Shown here: one piece after another, positions 12,300 to 61,331 of the stretch | How positions within the stretch are numbered: position 1 is the first letter of the stretch | How the letters are laid out: the number at the start of each line of letters is the position of its first letter | Source: Phocoena phocoena | Lineage: Eukaryota > Chordata > Mammalia > Artiodactyla > Phocoenidae | Length of the DNA stretch: 64,000 nt | Assembly (NCBI RefSeq): GCF_963924675.1 | Contig: NC_089219.1 | Span: forward strand, 145,162,288 to 145,226,287 | Direction of reading: 5' to 3' | Program-made: the position numbers and the translations under genes | The notes under the pieces: model-generated | Told to the model about the DNA's origin: nothing | Seen by the model: only the letters and a program-made list of their open reading frames with translations | Databases searched by the model: none

Positions 12300-13380
12300 A
12301 AATATTGTTTACAAAGCCCATGTAGCAACATGGGAAATGCTTATGATATTATGTTGAGTACACAAATTGCTTTATATCTACAGAAGATTACACATTCATG
12401 TGAACAAAAAGGGAACAAGGAGAAATGAAGAGTTGTGGCAGGGCAGTGGACTTGTGGGTAGCTTCCTTCCTAGCTTGTGATTTAATCTCCTTTGTTGTGG
12501 GTTGTGCAATAAACATAAAAACCTTTTTTTTCTGCTCACAAGAGCGTCTCAGTTTTGTTCTTTGGTGCCAAAGTACCTTGACTCCCATCCTGTTTGCTCA
12601 GATCTCTGTCTCTTCAGAATTCATTTGTTCCATGTGCTGGTCACAATGCCCGGAGCTGCACCCACATGCACACAGAAGTATCTAAATCCTTTGGATGTTA
12701 ATGATTTTATGGCAACTGCTGTGAATAACATCGAGTTCAAACACTTAAACTGAAGTTCTCCCAAATCAGTCAACTGCTTCTCAAGTGTTATCTATAGCAA
12801 GTCCCTATACGTACCATTTCTCAATGAGAATAATAATGGATCTGAGTTTTTCAGAAGCTACCATGTGGCTTCTACATAAATTTAATCCTCACCACAAACC
12901 TGCAAGCAAGGAAATATTATCCCATTTCATAAAGGAAGAAACAGAAATTCAGAGGGTTTCAATTACTTCCCCAAGACCATAGGCAGTAGGGTTTCATACC
13001 TCAGACTAGGCTCCCAAAGGCTGCACATGTTTTTACCCGCCATACCATGACGGATGCTTTCAAAGGGCTCACAATGCAGCAGAGGCAATAAAATAACGCA
13101 CATGAATAATACAGCCTAACTATACAAGAAAACTGTCATGAATAATAGTACCGAAAAAAAAAATAATAGTACCGAGCACTGCATAGGTTTGGAGACAATG
13201 AGTCTATGCCTATGGGTAATGTCTCCAGGGACCCCTTCTCTAATACTGAGCTGCTGATTGTGTAACGGGAAGCTCCGTCCACCCATAAATCGTGCCCTAG
13301 CTGATGATCTGGAGCTTACCTCTCTTGGTTTTCAGTCAAAATATGTTTTGAAGGATTAGACTTTTCACTGAAAAAGAAAT
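12300..13380. other. Intergenic, nothing clearly recognised
   Basis: AT-rich with a few short frames. A GTGCAATAAACATAAAA signal at about 12507 could mark an old retroposed 3' end, but no family was recognised. Confidence 0.4.
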
Positions 13381-13393
13381 CACTGTCACTCTT

Positions 13394-13733
13394 TTTATTT
13401 ATTTATTTTTGGCTGCGTTGGGTCTTCGCTGCTGCCTGCGGGCTTCCTCTAGTTGTGGTGAGCAGGGGCTACTCTCTTCATTGCGGTGCACGGCTTCTTA
13501 TTGCGGAGGCTTCTCTTGTTGCAGAGCACAGGCTCTAGGCGCACGGGCTTCAGTAGTTGTGGCACTCGGGCTCAGTAGTTGTGGCTCTTGGGCTCTAGAG
13601 CACAGGCTCAGTAGATGTGGCGGACAGGCTTAGTTGCTCTGTGGCATGTGGGATCTTCCTGGACCAGGGCTCGAACCCGTGTCCTCTGCATCGGCAGGTG
13701 GATTCTTAACCACTGCGCCACCAGGGAAGTGCC
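13394..13733 (-). mobile_element. CHR-type SINE, long form
   Basis: Reverse long-form SINE ending in CCACCAGGGAAGTGC. Flanks CACTGTCACTCTT (13381-13393) and CACTGTTACTCTT (13734-13746). Confidence 0.92.
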
Positions 13734-13749
13734 CACTGTTACTCTTATT

Positions 13750-14305
13750 TCAGCTTCACTCTTTTACATTCTGAAGCGTTATGAAAATTTATTCTATCCA
13801 TTAATCTCAGGGGGTTAGGGGCCATTTCAATCCCTGGAGGAATCAGATGTTTCCCTGAGAAAGGTGTACTCAAGCAGCATGTGTCAACCGAAACCTGGAG
13901 GCTGCAACCAGAAATCAAGGGTCTACTGGTTTCTGACATTTCTCTTTAGAGTGACCATTTCACCATGGGATTAAAATAATAGGAATGAAGGGAAAAGTGC
14001 ACATGAATACATGGAACAGAACTAGGCAGAAGCCTGATCTGTCGTTTGTCTAAATAGGAAATGAAGCTCATATACGTTACCTTATGAGTCGTTTTTTCCT
14101 CTCTCCTGAATCCCATTCTCCTCTTTTCTCAAGGCTCTAGGGCCTCCAGACCCATGTCCTCCTTCCTCCAATTCAAACCTGCTCACAGGACATCTATAGA
14201 TCTTTGTACAGATTTAAGATAAGGTATTCTTCCTTGATGGTCAGTGCACTTTGACACCTTATCTCTCTTTAGGAACCCAAAGGTATTTTATCTCCTGTGA
14301 GATAT
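13750..14305. other. Intergenic, nothing recognised
   Basis: No coding signal or known repeat identified between the two SINEs. Confidence 0.5.
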
Positions 14306-16095
<1,790 letters not shown>

Positions 16096-17389
16096 TGAAC
16101 CTCATACATCCAAACATCTGCAAACATCCCAGGCATGTGGGAGCTGCATTGTACTTTTTAACCTGCCCAGGTCCCTTGCCAGATTTCTGTCACTGACAGT
16201 TTCTGTGGCCAAAGCCATTTCACGTCTCCCACCTGGCAGGTACTCACAGTGTACAGCATTCACCCACCACAGTGTGTTCAGGAAAAGAAACCTTGGTTTT
16301 TCCCATTCACAGGAGGGATTGTGAGAATCCCGAGCACTCACTCCTTTCTCATTTTTCTGATGAGTTAAGTCACCGACCTGACCCATTTTTGGCCCAAAGG
16401 ACTCTGCTTGTGACTTGCAAAAATGGACGACCTTATTCAGGGATATTGTTGGCCTCACATTAACTCCTATGATAGGATTTTCTAGCCATCAAGTCACCAA
16501 TCCAGGAGTAGCTTCCCTCCCATTGCTCTGGTTTGTGCAATTATAAAGGTCTCACTGTTTAAGCCACATTAAATCTTGAGGTTCCATTCACTGTATGGGA
16601 TGATTTGAAAACAGTTGGGTTCTGCTAACATAAAGGAGTGATCGGCTTTTGCTGGGAATCCCATGCTTTGTGTGCCTCAAGAGCACGGTATGATAGCAGA
16701 TATACCTCTCTCCATTTTGGCCTTGTTTGCATTATTGCCCAATGCTTCCAAGGGAAGACTACAGAGCTTTCTGGTCCTAATTTGTGGCCCGAGTGCCATA
16801 TTTTCTTGGTTCAGAGGTCAGCCTGGGGAAGGAACAATTGTTGTGACAACCTTCGTTGCTTCTGAGAGTAACGTGAAATTGTTGTCTTGTTCACAGGGGA
16901 TATTGCCTTGAGCTCAGCATTAGTGAGGAGAATATTCTCCCAGGTCCTTCAGTAGAGCCATGTGCCCTTATGTGCAGAATTCTGTAGCATAGCATCACTG
17001 GTTGTAAGATTATAGGGGGAATGATAATTGTTACGGAAAACATTGGATTAATAGTGGGAGGAGGACACTAGTACAAGCTGGCTGGAATGTGCCTCATTTA
17101 AAGGGGCATCCACAATGACAATGTTCCAGTCATTGTGGCTGTGAAGGATGGGCATGTACAGAAATTCTCAGATCTCCTGAATTGTGAAGCTTGTATAGCA
17201 GAGGACATTACAAGAGAAAATAATCTGAAGGTTCTGTGGATTTCTGTAGCCTCTGTGGGCTGTCCTCCTCAAGGCCATTTCTGTGCAGACAGAAAAATGA
17301 GAATAGAGAGAAGGGATATCTTTTCATCGAGTAATGGACTTTGTGACCCAGACAATATTCCTGTTGAATCAGGTGGGAACAGTCTTGGT
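16096..17389 (+). other. Likely 3' UTR part of the KRAB-ZNF retrocopy; no gene seen
   Basis: Non-coding, not an obvious repeat, and continuous with the zinc-finger remnant. It may be the copied 3' UTR of the parent mRNA. The A-rich run near 17821-17840 could be the decayed tail, but no target duplication was found. Confidence 0.3.
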
Positions 17390-17400
17390 TGCTTATATAT

Positions 17401-17627
17401 ATATATATATATATGTGTTTTTTGTTTTTTGTTTTGCGGTACGCGGGCCTCTCACTGTTGTGGCCTCTCCCGCTGCGGAGCACAGGCTCCGGATGCACAG
17501 GCTCAGTGGCCATGGCTCACGGGCCCAGCCGCTCCGCGGCACGTGAGATCTTCCCGGACCAGGGCACGAACCCGTGTCCCCTGAATCGGCAGGCGGACTC
17601 TCAACCACTGCACCACCAGGGAAGCCC
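17401..17627 (-). mobile_element. CHR-type SINE, ~210-bp form with (TA)n
   Basis: Reverse SINE with head at 17608-17627 and a TA/T-rich tail at 17401-17435. Flanks TGCTTATATAT (17390-17400) and TGCTTATTTAT (17628-17638). Confidence 0.9.
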
Positions 17628-17639
17628 TGCTTATTTATA

Positions 17640-18180
17640 TTTTTGACCACTGAGGCAAGGTGACCCTCCCAGGGGGTGTGGCACAAAGTGATGAAGTCAA
17701 TATAGGAGATTTTACAAAAACAGTAAGAAATCCAGATTTTAATTTTGGATAATATTTTTAAGCTTTAATAAGGTATAAATACATGCAATAACATGCACAT
17801 GGTTAAAATTAGAAAATATATTAAAAAAGAAAAAAAAAGAAATGTGCTACTTACCTATATATCTTTGCCTGCTGTGGAAAATGAGAATGGTACTTTTTTT
17901 CTGAAAGGAAGTCTTTTTTTCCACTGAAAATCTAAATGTAATTTTAGCGCTTTTCAATAGGATCTAAGAAAGGGCTTAGATTTTGAAGTCTCTGTTTATT
18001 ATAGGGTAACTAATAAAACTACCCAGTTCTGCCTTCCTTTCTCACAGACTCTTCTGTCTCCAATGATTCTTTCTTCTGTCTCCTTATTAGACACCTTTGA
18101 TCCTTGACCCCCTCTTACTCTCCATTCTTCCTTTTTTCTCACACTGTCAATCATGGATTAAAAACCAATCTCTTTTCTAG
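17640..18180. other. Intergenic, A-rich, nothing firm
   Basis: Contains the A-rich run at 17821-17840 and otherwise unclassified AT-rich DNA. Confidence 0.4.
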
Positions 18181-18182
18181 AA

Positions 18183-19493
18183 CAGTAGTTCTCAAAGTGC
18201 GGTTGGCAGAACCTTGGGAGTCCCCAAGACCCTTTACAGGGAATCCATGTCAAAATTCTTGTAATAATAATAATACAAAGAAGTTACTTGCATTTTTTAC
18301 TGGGTGACATTTGCAAAAAGCAGTAACTGGTAAAACTGCTGGCATCTTAGCCCGAATAGGGCTGTGGCACCAAACTATACTACTGGTGGTCATTGGATCC
18401 TTCACCACCACACATTTGCAGTTTAAAAAAAGTCAGTTTCACCTAAGAATATCCTCAGTGAAGGAGTAAGAGCTATTGAATCCCAATCCTTGGGTATATG
18501 ACTTTTTAATATTTTGTGATGACATGGAAAGTATGCATAACACACCCTGCCACACACCAGAGTATGAGGGCTGTTTCGCAGAAAAGCACTTGTACAATTA
18601 TTTGAGTTGCAAGCTGAACTAGAGCCTTACTTTCACAGAAAATCATTTTCACTTGAAAGAACGACTGACATAAATTACGGTTACCTAGATGGGCATTTAG
18701 TAGATATTTTCTCAAGAGACAATGAAGCGAGTCACTTCAAGAAACAACTGACAATTTTTTTTGCCAATGATAAGAATCAAGTTTTCAAACTAAAATTAGT
18801 GTTTTGGAAATCCTGCCTCTGCCAAAACAAGATTCAGAAGACTTGTATGAGCTTGACTGCTTCCCAATACTTGAAAGACTTTCTGATGAGATCAGAGGTG
18901 ATATGTCTGGCACCATATAATGAAATATATCAGTATTTGGAAGAGCTGCATAATTCAGTGAAATCCTATTTTCCAAATGTCAATGCATAATATTACAAAA
19001 TCATGCATGGTTACAGATCTCTTTAAACAAGAAGACAGACCATTAGATTTTAATGTAACAAAGTTTCAGATTCCACATAGCAACTAACTTTTAAGACACT
19101 ACCAGTTCGAATTTTGGTATAGTATTAAAGAATATCCACAATTACCTGAAAAGACTAGTACGTTTCCCTTTCCAGCTCCAGATACCTGCAAAGCTTTCCT
19201 TCAAACATGTCAAAATAGCTTATCTTTACAGATTGAACCCAGGATCTAAGAATCCAGCTGTCTTCTATAAAGCCAGACATTAAAGAGTTTTGCATTCTTT
19301 AAACATTTAAGAGTCACTCTTCTCACCACCTTTATTTTGGGAAATAGTTATTTTCATAAAGATGTAACTTATGTTAAGATATAATGAAGTTATTTTTAAA
19401 TGAATAAAGTAGTTTTGTTTTAGTTTCTAATATGATACATATTGATTTTTAAGTGTAAAAGAATTTTGAGATCAAAACCTTTGGGAGTCACTG
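18183..19493 (+). mobile_element. hAT (Charlie-type) DNA transposon with decayed transposase
   Basis: Starts CAGTAGTTCTCAAAGTG and ends GGGAGTCACTG, the inverted-end style of hAT elements, with weakly matching 8-bp flanks (TTCTAGAA / CCCTAGAC). The interior has transposase-like pieces: a 127-codon frame at 18607-18990, and at about 19100-19300 motifs resembling the conserved FWxSIKEYPQL and IQLSSIKPDIKEF region of ZBED5-like proteins. Several frameshifts; dead. Confidence 0.75.
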
Positions 19494-19814
19494 CCCTAGA
19501 CCAATCTTTCATCTGGCCTCCAGTCTCTATTACGGTTTCCTTAATAGACGCTAACCCATTTATTAGTACACAAGACTAGCTTCGGGAGGATTTGGAGTGG
19601 GCAGACCCCTGCCCGGTTTGATTTGAATGGTGCAGGCCACCACTTCCCTTCTCCCCAAATATCGTCTCTGTTGACCCTGCACAGGACTTCAGATTTTCCT
19701 CATTGGTATTCTTTTGATATGTCACTTGAACGTCTCTCTTCAAATTTAAATACATGTAAGTGGTAGTCGTTGCTAGTTACCAGTCATTAATGTATTAGAA
19801 TAATGTCCCTTTTT

Positions 19815-19940
19815 AAAAAAGAAAAATCTTTTGGCTGCACTGCGTGGCACGTGGGATCTTATTCCCCGACCAGGGATCGAAACTGCACCCCCTGCATTGC
19901 AAGTGTGGAGTCTTAACCACTAGACTGCCAGGGAGGTCCC
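19815..19940 (-). mobile_element. CHR-type SINE, short form
   Basis: Reverse: GCCAGGGAGGTCCC head end, B box reverse GGGATCGAAACTGC. Target duplication not resolved; looks older. Confidence 0.8.
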
Positions 19941-20340
19941 AACACCCAACTTTTGAGTGTTGACTATGTCAAGCTTAATTCTAAACACTTTTCATGTATT
20001 ATCTCACTTAATCTTATGAAGAATGAACATTTATCCTACCCTATTTTCAATGAATAAACTTGTAGATTGATATTATTACATTAATCAGCAAGGCCTTGAG
20101 GAACAGTGACACATACTCTAGGATATACGGTCCCACACAGGCACGTGCTACCAGGAGAAAAAGGCAGAGAACAGTCTGGAGCTTAGATGTAGTGTCCATG
20201 ATGGCTCATGGCGGGCCACCCATCTGGCCAATGAGAGGCAGGCACCAAAGTAAGGGGAAGAGATTGAGCCCTGGCTACTTTGCTGGTTCAGCCCTGAACC
20301 TGATCTGGACCCTGACCCTGGTGGGCTTTGTTACCTTGTA

Positions 20341-20662
20341 CAGTTAAGTCCCCTACATACAAACCTTCAAGTTGCGAACTTTCAAAGATGCGAACGTGCA
20401 TTTGCATGTCCAATCACGTGCTTTTGTGTACCTTACTGTACAGTACTATATAGAGTACAGTAGTATAGCATATTTATTTCAAGCCTAGGATGTCTGGAAG
20501 CAAGCGTGAAAGCAGCAGGGATGTAGCTGGTACTACTGCTAAGAAGCGCCAAGCAATAACAATGGAAACAAAAGTGAAAATAACTTTGTTGGACTTACAA
20601 ACAAATTGGACTTAGGGATGAGCTCTGGGAACAGAACTCGTTCATATGTAGGGGACTTACTG
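20341..20662 (+). mobile_element. Tigger-type DNA transposon with transposase start
   Basis: Shares the terminal repeats of the element at 33807 (CAGTTAAGTCCCCTACATA to TATGTAGGGGACTTACTG), with TA at 20339-20340; the right TA has decayed to TG. The interior includes an ATG at 20490 followed by a lysine-rich start (MSGSKRESSRDVA...) like the DNA-binding N-terminus of pogo/Tigger transposases. The rest of the transposase is deleted. Confidence 0.85.
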
Positions 20663-20926
20663 TGTTCTACAAACCACCTCTCTCCCTTGGCCCATTCTGA
20701 AATGTTATAATCCCTTTCCATTCCCCATGTGTACTAAAACATCATAACTTAAAAAGAAAAAAGCCACACAAAATTAACCTTAAAAAAATAAATTTATCTC
20801 AAGTCTGAAATAACTGAAGACCAAACATACAGCTAAATAGTACAAAAAGCAAAAATCAGAACATGAAAAATGACTTAAGACAGACAGGCATTCTTCTGGC
20901 AATACTCTATGTTTACACATATTTTT

Positions 20927-21140
20927 TTTTTTTTTTTTTTTTTTTTTTGCGGTACACAGGCCTCTCACCGCTGTGGCTTCGCCCGTTGCGGAGCACAGGC
21001 TCTGGACGCACAGGCTCAGCGGCCATGGCTCAGGGACCCAGCCACTTCGCGGCACGTGGGATCTTCCCGTACCGGGGCACGAACCCGTGTCCCCTGCATC
21101 GGCAGGCGGACTCTCAACCACTGCGCCACCAGGGAAGCCC
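20927..21140 (-). mobile_element. CHR-type SINE, ~210-bp form, in presumed FLVCR1 3' UTR
   Basis: Poly-T (poly-A tail in reverse) then reverse SINE to ACCAGGGAAGCCC. Flanks TACACATATTTT (20914-20925) and the same at 21141-21152. Same orientation as FLVCR1. Confidence 0.95.
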
Positions 21141-21716
21141 TACACATATTTTTAAAACACATTTTTAAAGACATTTCTCCAACATTCACAAAAGGTAAAA
21201 GCTATATTTGCAACATTTATAAATACAAGAGCTTTTGAAAGCATCCAGTTTCTTTCTAAAATCACTTGATTAAAATTTACACAAGTGATAGTTACCAACT
21301 CCATATTCCAAAGATATGACATAGAATTACATGACATTCTTGTTTGATGTATTACAGACAAATTTAATTCAAAATACAGAAAAATTATCAATTCATTTTG
21401 TGTTTTGTCACAACATATTTCATTCTTTTTCTAATCAACAAGGAAAAATACATATGACATATATGTATATACGCTTTTTAGAAATAAAATATTCCAACTT
21501 TTATCTGTAATTTGTTCAAACCTCAGGAACTTGACAAGTATATGATTATTTGAAATAACATTGACTGTTTAAAAGTAAAAACAATTATTTAGAGGAGGTA
21601 CCTTAAAATATATTTTTGGCCATAAAATCTGTGACGTAAATATCTAAGGAAGTTAATGATTCAGCATATTCTGCCTGAGCTATCACCAACTGAACAAAAA
21701 GGCTAAAAACAGATTT

Positions 21717-22089
21717 GATTTTATTTTTTAAAAATTTTGTCATGCATATTTTTAAAATTAATTTATTTTTGGCTGTGTTAGCTCTTCGTTGCTGCGTGAG
21801 GGCTTTCTCTAGTTGTGGTGAGCAGGGGCTACTCTTCGTTGTGGTGCACAGGCTTCTCATTGTGGTGGCTTCTCTTGTTGCAGACACAGGCTCTAGGTGC
21901 ATGGGTTCCAGTAGTTGTGGCTCGCGGGCTCAGTAGTTGCAGCTCGCGGGCTCTAGAGCACAGGCTCAGTATTTGTGGCGCGTGGGCTTAGATGCTCCGC
22001 AGGATGTGGGATCTTCCCGGACCAGGGCTTGAACCCGTGTCCCCTGCCTTAGCAGGCGGATTCTTAAACACTGTGCCACCAGGGGAGTT
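21717..22089 (-). mobile_element. CHR-type SINE, long form, in presumed FLVCR1 3' UTR
   Basis: Reverse long-form SINE. Target duplication CTAAAAACAGATTT at 21703-21716 and 22090-22103. Its tail carries AATAAA in FLVCR1 sense (about 21762-21767). Confidence 0.92.
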
Positions 22090-23835
22090 CTAAAAACAGA
22101 TTTTAAGTTCCCTGTATCTACAAGGTAACAACCACAGTTGTTCATTCAACTGTCCAGGGAATTTTTCTACAGCTAGATTTAAGTTCCTGTGGTACAATGA
22201 TTTGGTCTATCCCCCGATGAGTGCATTTAAAATTCAAAAAAGATCTCTGAGATCAAATTTTACACATTCATTATACAGATGAGGAAAGTGCTGGCTGATT
22301 TACAGGGAAACTAGAAACAGATCTAGGACATAGACCTGAAGTTCCTGATTCCCAGCTAAGTTCTTCCGGTAACACGTTCTCCAGGGTAAGATTCCACATA
22401 ATTAACTGTCGTTTGGTTACAGAGAATGTTATAATTTCAGTATAAAGCGATGCATATAGTACACCCAAATCAGAATTGCTAATTCACTTCAAGGATATTC
22501 AAGGGAATACCTGATTGGCTTTTTGTGTTTCTGTGGACATAATATAAATATTATGGCTGTTTAAATGCCATTACTCTAAAGATATTCCTTATCAGCTTAG
22601 AGAGCCAGGACATGTACAACATTGAGATTCTCACTGTAAACAAAATGCAGTAGTAGGCACTGTGGAAATGCATTTGGTCCTATTCTCCTTACCCTGAGCA
22701 TGTAAAAGAGCAGATGTTCCAACAGTTTGGAGCCTATGCACATTCTGTGGTGAAGAAAAGAATCCACTCCCCCAACACACTGAGGGAGCACAGACCTGGG
22801 TAAAGGATTCCTCAAAGAATGATAAAGATTCCATAAAGAATGACTTGCTGAATTAGAACAGACAGCATTTCAAGAGGTCTCCACTAAATGGGAATACCTA
22901 GGCTACCTGAAGTTATTACAGATTTCCTTATCTCAGGAATCTTCAAGGCAAAAGTATAAGGTGTGATACAAAAAATCATGAAAAAGCCAGTAACACATAG
23001 GATGAAATTTTCTTACTAGAAAGTTATATATTGAAGAAAAAAGGAGTAAAAAAAGGTAGTGGATACAAAACTACTCTATATCAAGTTGGAGTGAAAAAAT
23101 ATAGCGTTAGCATTCTTGCGATGAATGGGAAGACAGCACAAAGAAGAACTCAAGGTAATGAGTCTGTGTCTGAGCTACTTCGCTTAATGAGAACATATGC
23201 CTAAGACCAAAGTTATGGGTTCCGTCTGCACACAGAAAAGTTTTTATGGTCGCTGACAGTACCTGTTACAAAGTATTTTCTAACAAGAATGTAAGAAATG
23301 GGAAAAATCTTAAGAGGTCATCTGGAAGTCTCATCCCAATAGTGTCATTTGGTGGGTTAGAAGTGTCATATTCGTAGACTGTATTCACACTGAGGGGGCT
23401 TGGACAGCTGGTCTGAACAATGGAAAGGGAGATAATTAGGAATACATTATACACTTGGTTCCACTGGATAGTTTTATATAAACAAATTGCATGTACTCCT
23501 ATGTGACTTGAAGGGATTGGACCTCCATATTATCACTTTAGAAAGCCTTCTAAGCTTCCATTTTCTAGGAAAAGAACATTTACTTTTAAAAACCAAATGT
23601 CAAGAAGCTTACTTTTAGGTCAATAATATAAGATGGGACACTCATTAGATAAATGGTAGTGTTAAAATGATGTAAACAAAAGTATTTTAAGCAAAATATT
23701 GCTTAAATTAACAAATAAGAACAGTAACTGCATACAGGAGTCATACAATAATTTTCAAGTAAGTGTCCATTCCCACAACCTATAAACTAAGCTTTATTAC
23801 TCAATTATCACATGATATTAACTTTTCCTTTCACC

Positions 23836-59105
<35,270 letters not shown>

Positions 59106-59395
59106 GTCCCCGGGCTCCCCGGGGCCGCCTGGCACCCCCGCCCTCCTCCCAGCCCTGCACCCGCAGCCCAAGACCCGAGGCCCTCCCTGCACCCCAAGCC
59201 CTACCCCTCGGCCCACTGCTCCTGCGACCCTCTCCCCGGCCGAGTGAGCCTCGGTCTGAACCGGGAGCTGCAACCCGCGCTGCCTGAGTCCGCAGGCAAA
59301 GTCCTCGTTCCCGTGCGCTGCCCGGCAGGCAGTCACTCAGGGCCAGGCCGGGCCGGGAGAAAGCAGCGTCACTGCGCGGTGGAGGCCCGCTGGCC
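59106..59395 (-). other. FLVCR1: FLVCR1 5' UTR region with upstream ORFs
   Basis: GC-rich leader upstream of the start codon; the transcription start is not visible directly. It has an in-frame ATG at 59334-59336 with no intervening stop, which would add 77 Gly/Arg-rich residues. Two out-of-frame uORFs overlap the main start: 59003-59197 (64 aa) and 59086-59397 (103 aa). Whether any is transcribed or translated is unknown. Confidence 0.5.
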
Positions 59396-59460
59396 AATCA
59401 GCGGCACCCTCGCCCGTCGGAGCCAATCGGGGAGCTTCCGGAGGGGCGGGGCGGGAGTGA
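59390..59460. promoter_or_regulatory. Core promoter motifs: two CCAAT boxes, ETS-like site, GC box
   Basis: CCAAT at 59394-59398 and again at 59423-59427 (29 bp apart, inverted relative to FLVCR1), CTTCCGG at 59435-59441, and GGGGCGGGGC at about 59443-59452. Paired CCAAT boxes bound by NF-Y next to Sp1 sites are typical of TATA-less promoters. Binding is inferred from motifs. Confidence 0.65.
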
Positions 59461-59599
59461 GTGTGCGGGGCGGTAGAGGAGGAAGGCCAAGCTGGAGGTC
59501 TGCGCTAGGTGTTCTTCTTCTGGATGGATGCTGTGGCCAGAAGTCCTCCGACCTGGGCGTGGGCGGGCGGGAGGCGACCTTTGGATTGGGCAACTCGGG

Positions 59600-59670
59600 A
59601 CTGGGAACGAGGGGCTAGGAGAAACGGGGGAGACAAAGAGGCAGACGTGAGTCTCTCCACCTAGAGGGGC
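59600..59670 (+). other. Possible divergent transcript with a 5' splice donor
   Basis: CAGAC/GTGAGT at about 59643-59652 on the plus strand is a good splice donor just outside the CpG island, pointing away from FLVCR1. Human FLVCR1 has a divergent non-coding transcript (FLVCR1-AS1/DT). No acceptor was assigned, so this is only suggestive. Confidence 0.25.
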
Positions 59671-60231
59671 TCCTCTAGGGACAGGTCTAACACTGGCAGA
59701 GGACAAACTTGGCCTCTCGGCCCAATGCAGCTGTCAACATCGGACGCTGCCTTTAAAGCAGACAGGAGCACGTTTCATAAATTCGTGCTGTCTCGGCAGA
59801 GGGAGAGCACCAGAAAGCATTCTGATCCAAATAAAGAGATTTCTTCAGAAATCTGGCCTTGTGAAGTTGGAATCTCTGGGATGTGCTGTGCCTGAGCAGG
59901 CCCTGTTGCTCAACATTCTCCCTTGCACCAACACTTGCAGTTAGTATTTACTGGACACACATTCAGTGGCTTCCAAGCACCATACTTGCTTTGAAAGGTA
60001 CGTGCCCCACACTGTCATGGACTCTGGGGAATAAAAAATAAAAATGAGACATATTGCCTACTCTCAAGAGCACACGTAGCCTTGTAAGTGTTCCTGGACT
60101 ACAGGAAAAGTCAGTCCTGCTACTTCTTGGGAAACTAAGTTTGAAGGAAAAAAAAAAGACTCCCAAGTATTCATTATTAAAGTGGAATTGAAACTAGGGG
60201 TATCTCACAATGGATTTAATCTTAAAAGGTA
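59671..60231. other. Upstream intergenic, nothing recognised
   Basis: No exon, repeat or RNA gene recognised between the CpG island and the first SINE. Confidence 0.5.
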
Positions 60232-60555
60232 GGGCTTCCCTGGTGGCGCAGTGGTTAAGAATCCGCCTGCCAATGCAGGGAACAGAGGTTCGAGCCCTGG
60301 TCCAGGAAAATCCCACATGCCGCGGGGCAAGTAAGCCCGTGAGCCACAAGTACTGAGCCTGCGCTCTGGAGGCGGGGCCCCGCAACTACTGAAGCCCATG
60401 CGCCTAGAGCCGGTACGCCACAGGAAGAGAAGCCACTGTAATGAGATGCCCGTGCACCTCGACGAAGAGTAGCGCCCACTCTCCACAACTGGAGAAAGCC
60501 TGCTCACAGCAATGAAGACCCAATGCAGCCAAAAATAAATAAAAAGTTTATTTTT
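60232..60555 (+). mobile_element. CHR-type SINE, long form
   Basis: GGCTTCCCTGGTGGCGCAGT head, B box GGTTCGAGCCC, A-rich tail. Target duplication weak. Confidence 0.9.
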
Positions 60556-60724
60556 TTAAAAAGTGTTGCTACCTAGAACTCTAAAACCCAGTACACTTTC
60601 TTTTTATTGCCTCTTAACATCATTATTTTGGTAGCATATAAAAATATATCAGATATGTCTCAGTGCAGGTGAAATACTACATAATCCTAAACCTGAAGAA
60701 ATCTGTGCATTTTATGTCTTCCTT

Positions 60725-60960
60725 GGTCATCCTATATAACTTGCACATTCCACTCCTAATCCCCTTCATTTTTCTTCTGAATGCTTAGCACTCTAAAATG
60801 TCATTTTGTTGTTGTTGGTCATTTCCTCCTTCCCCACTAAAACGTCAGTTCTGTGAGGGCAGGGCTGAAAGTTGTTTTGCTTTGCTGCTGTTGCCGTATA
60901 CTGAGAACCTGAAACAGTACTTAGCAGTAGGTGTTCAATAAATATTTACTGAATGACTGC
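60725..60960 (+). repeat. L2 LINE 3' end
   Basis: GTTCTGTGAGGGCAGGGCTG ... AACAGTACTTAGCAGTAGG ... TTCAATAAATATTTACTGAA is L2 3' end order. Confidence 0.65.
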
Positions 60961-61331
60961 AAGTAACAAGCACTGGATATTTTAAATAATTACTTATTTT
61001 TAAAGTGAATCCATTTCTTTTTTTAAAAAATTGTAAAGTTCCTCTGCAAATATGATTTTCTAAACATTGATTTAGATATTATTTTAGATGACTGAGTGAT
61101 GTCCTCTGAATGAACAAAAAAATAACTAAATGTGGAATCCAAAGGACTTCATTCTTAGTTAAGATGTCTATTATATGTATTTCTGAAAAATGAACTAATT
61201 GCATTGCTTAATATTCAGTACAACTCACTATTCATTATTCTGAGGCTTTTTTTTTTTAATACCTTCATGAACCATGAAACCTTCTACATAGCTCACACAC
61301 ACACAACAAAAACCTGTTCAGAAAGGGAATC

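Larger units (their letters stand above)
20700..23835 (-). other. FLVCR1: Probable FLVCR1 3' UTR, end not determined
   Basis: The stretch after the stop has no coding signal and, apart from two minus-oriented SINEs (20927-21140, 21717-22089), little recognisable repeat. That fits a long 3' UTR, and I recall human FLVCR1 having a 3' UTR of several kilobases. A minus-strand AATAAA lies only ~40 nt past the stop (23793-23798); others lie in the SINE tail near 21762 and just beside it near 21719. Which is used cannot be decided here. The lower limit is set where the Tigger element begins. Confidence 0.4.
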
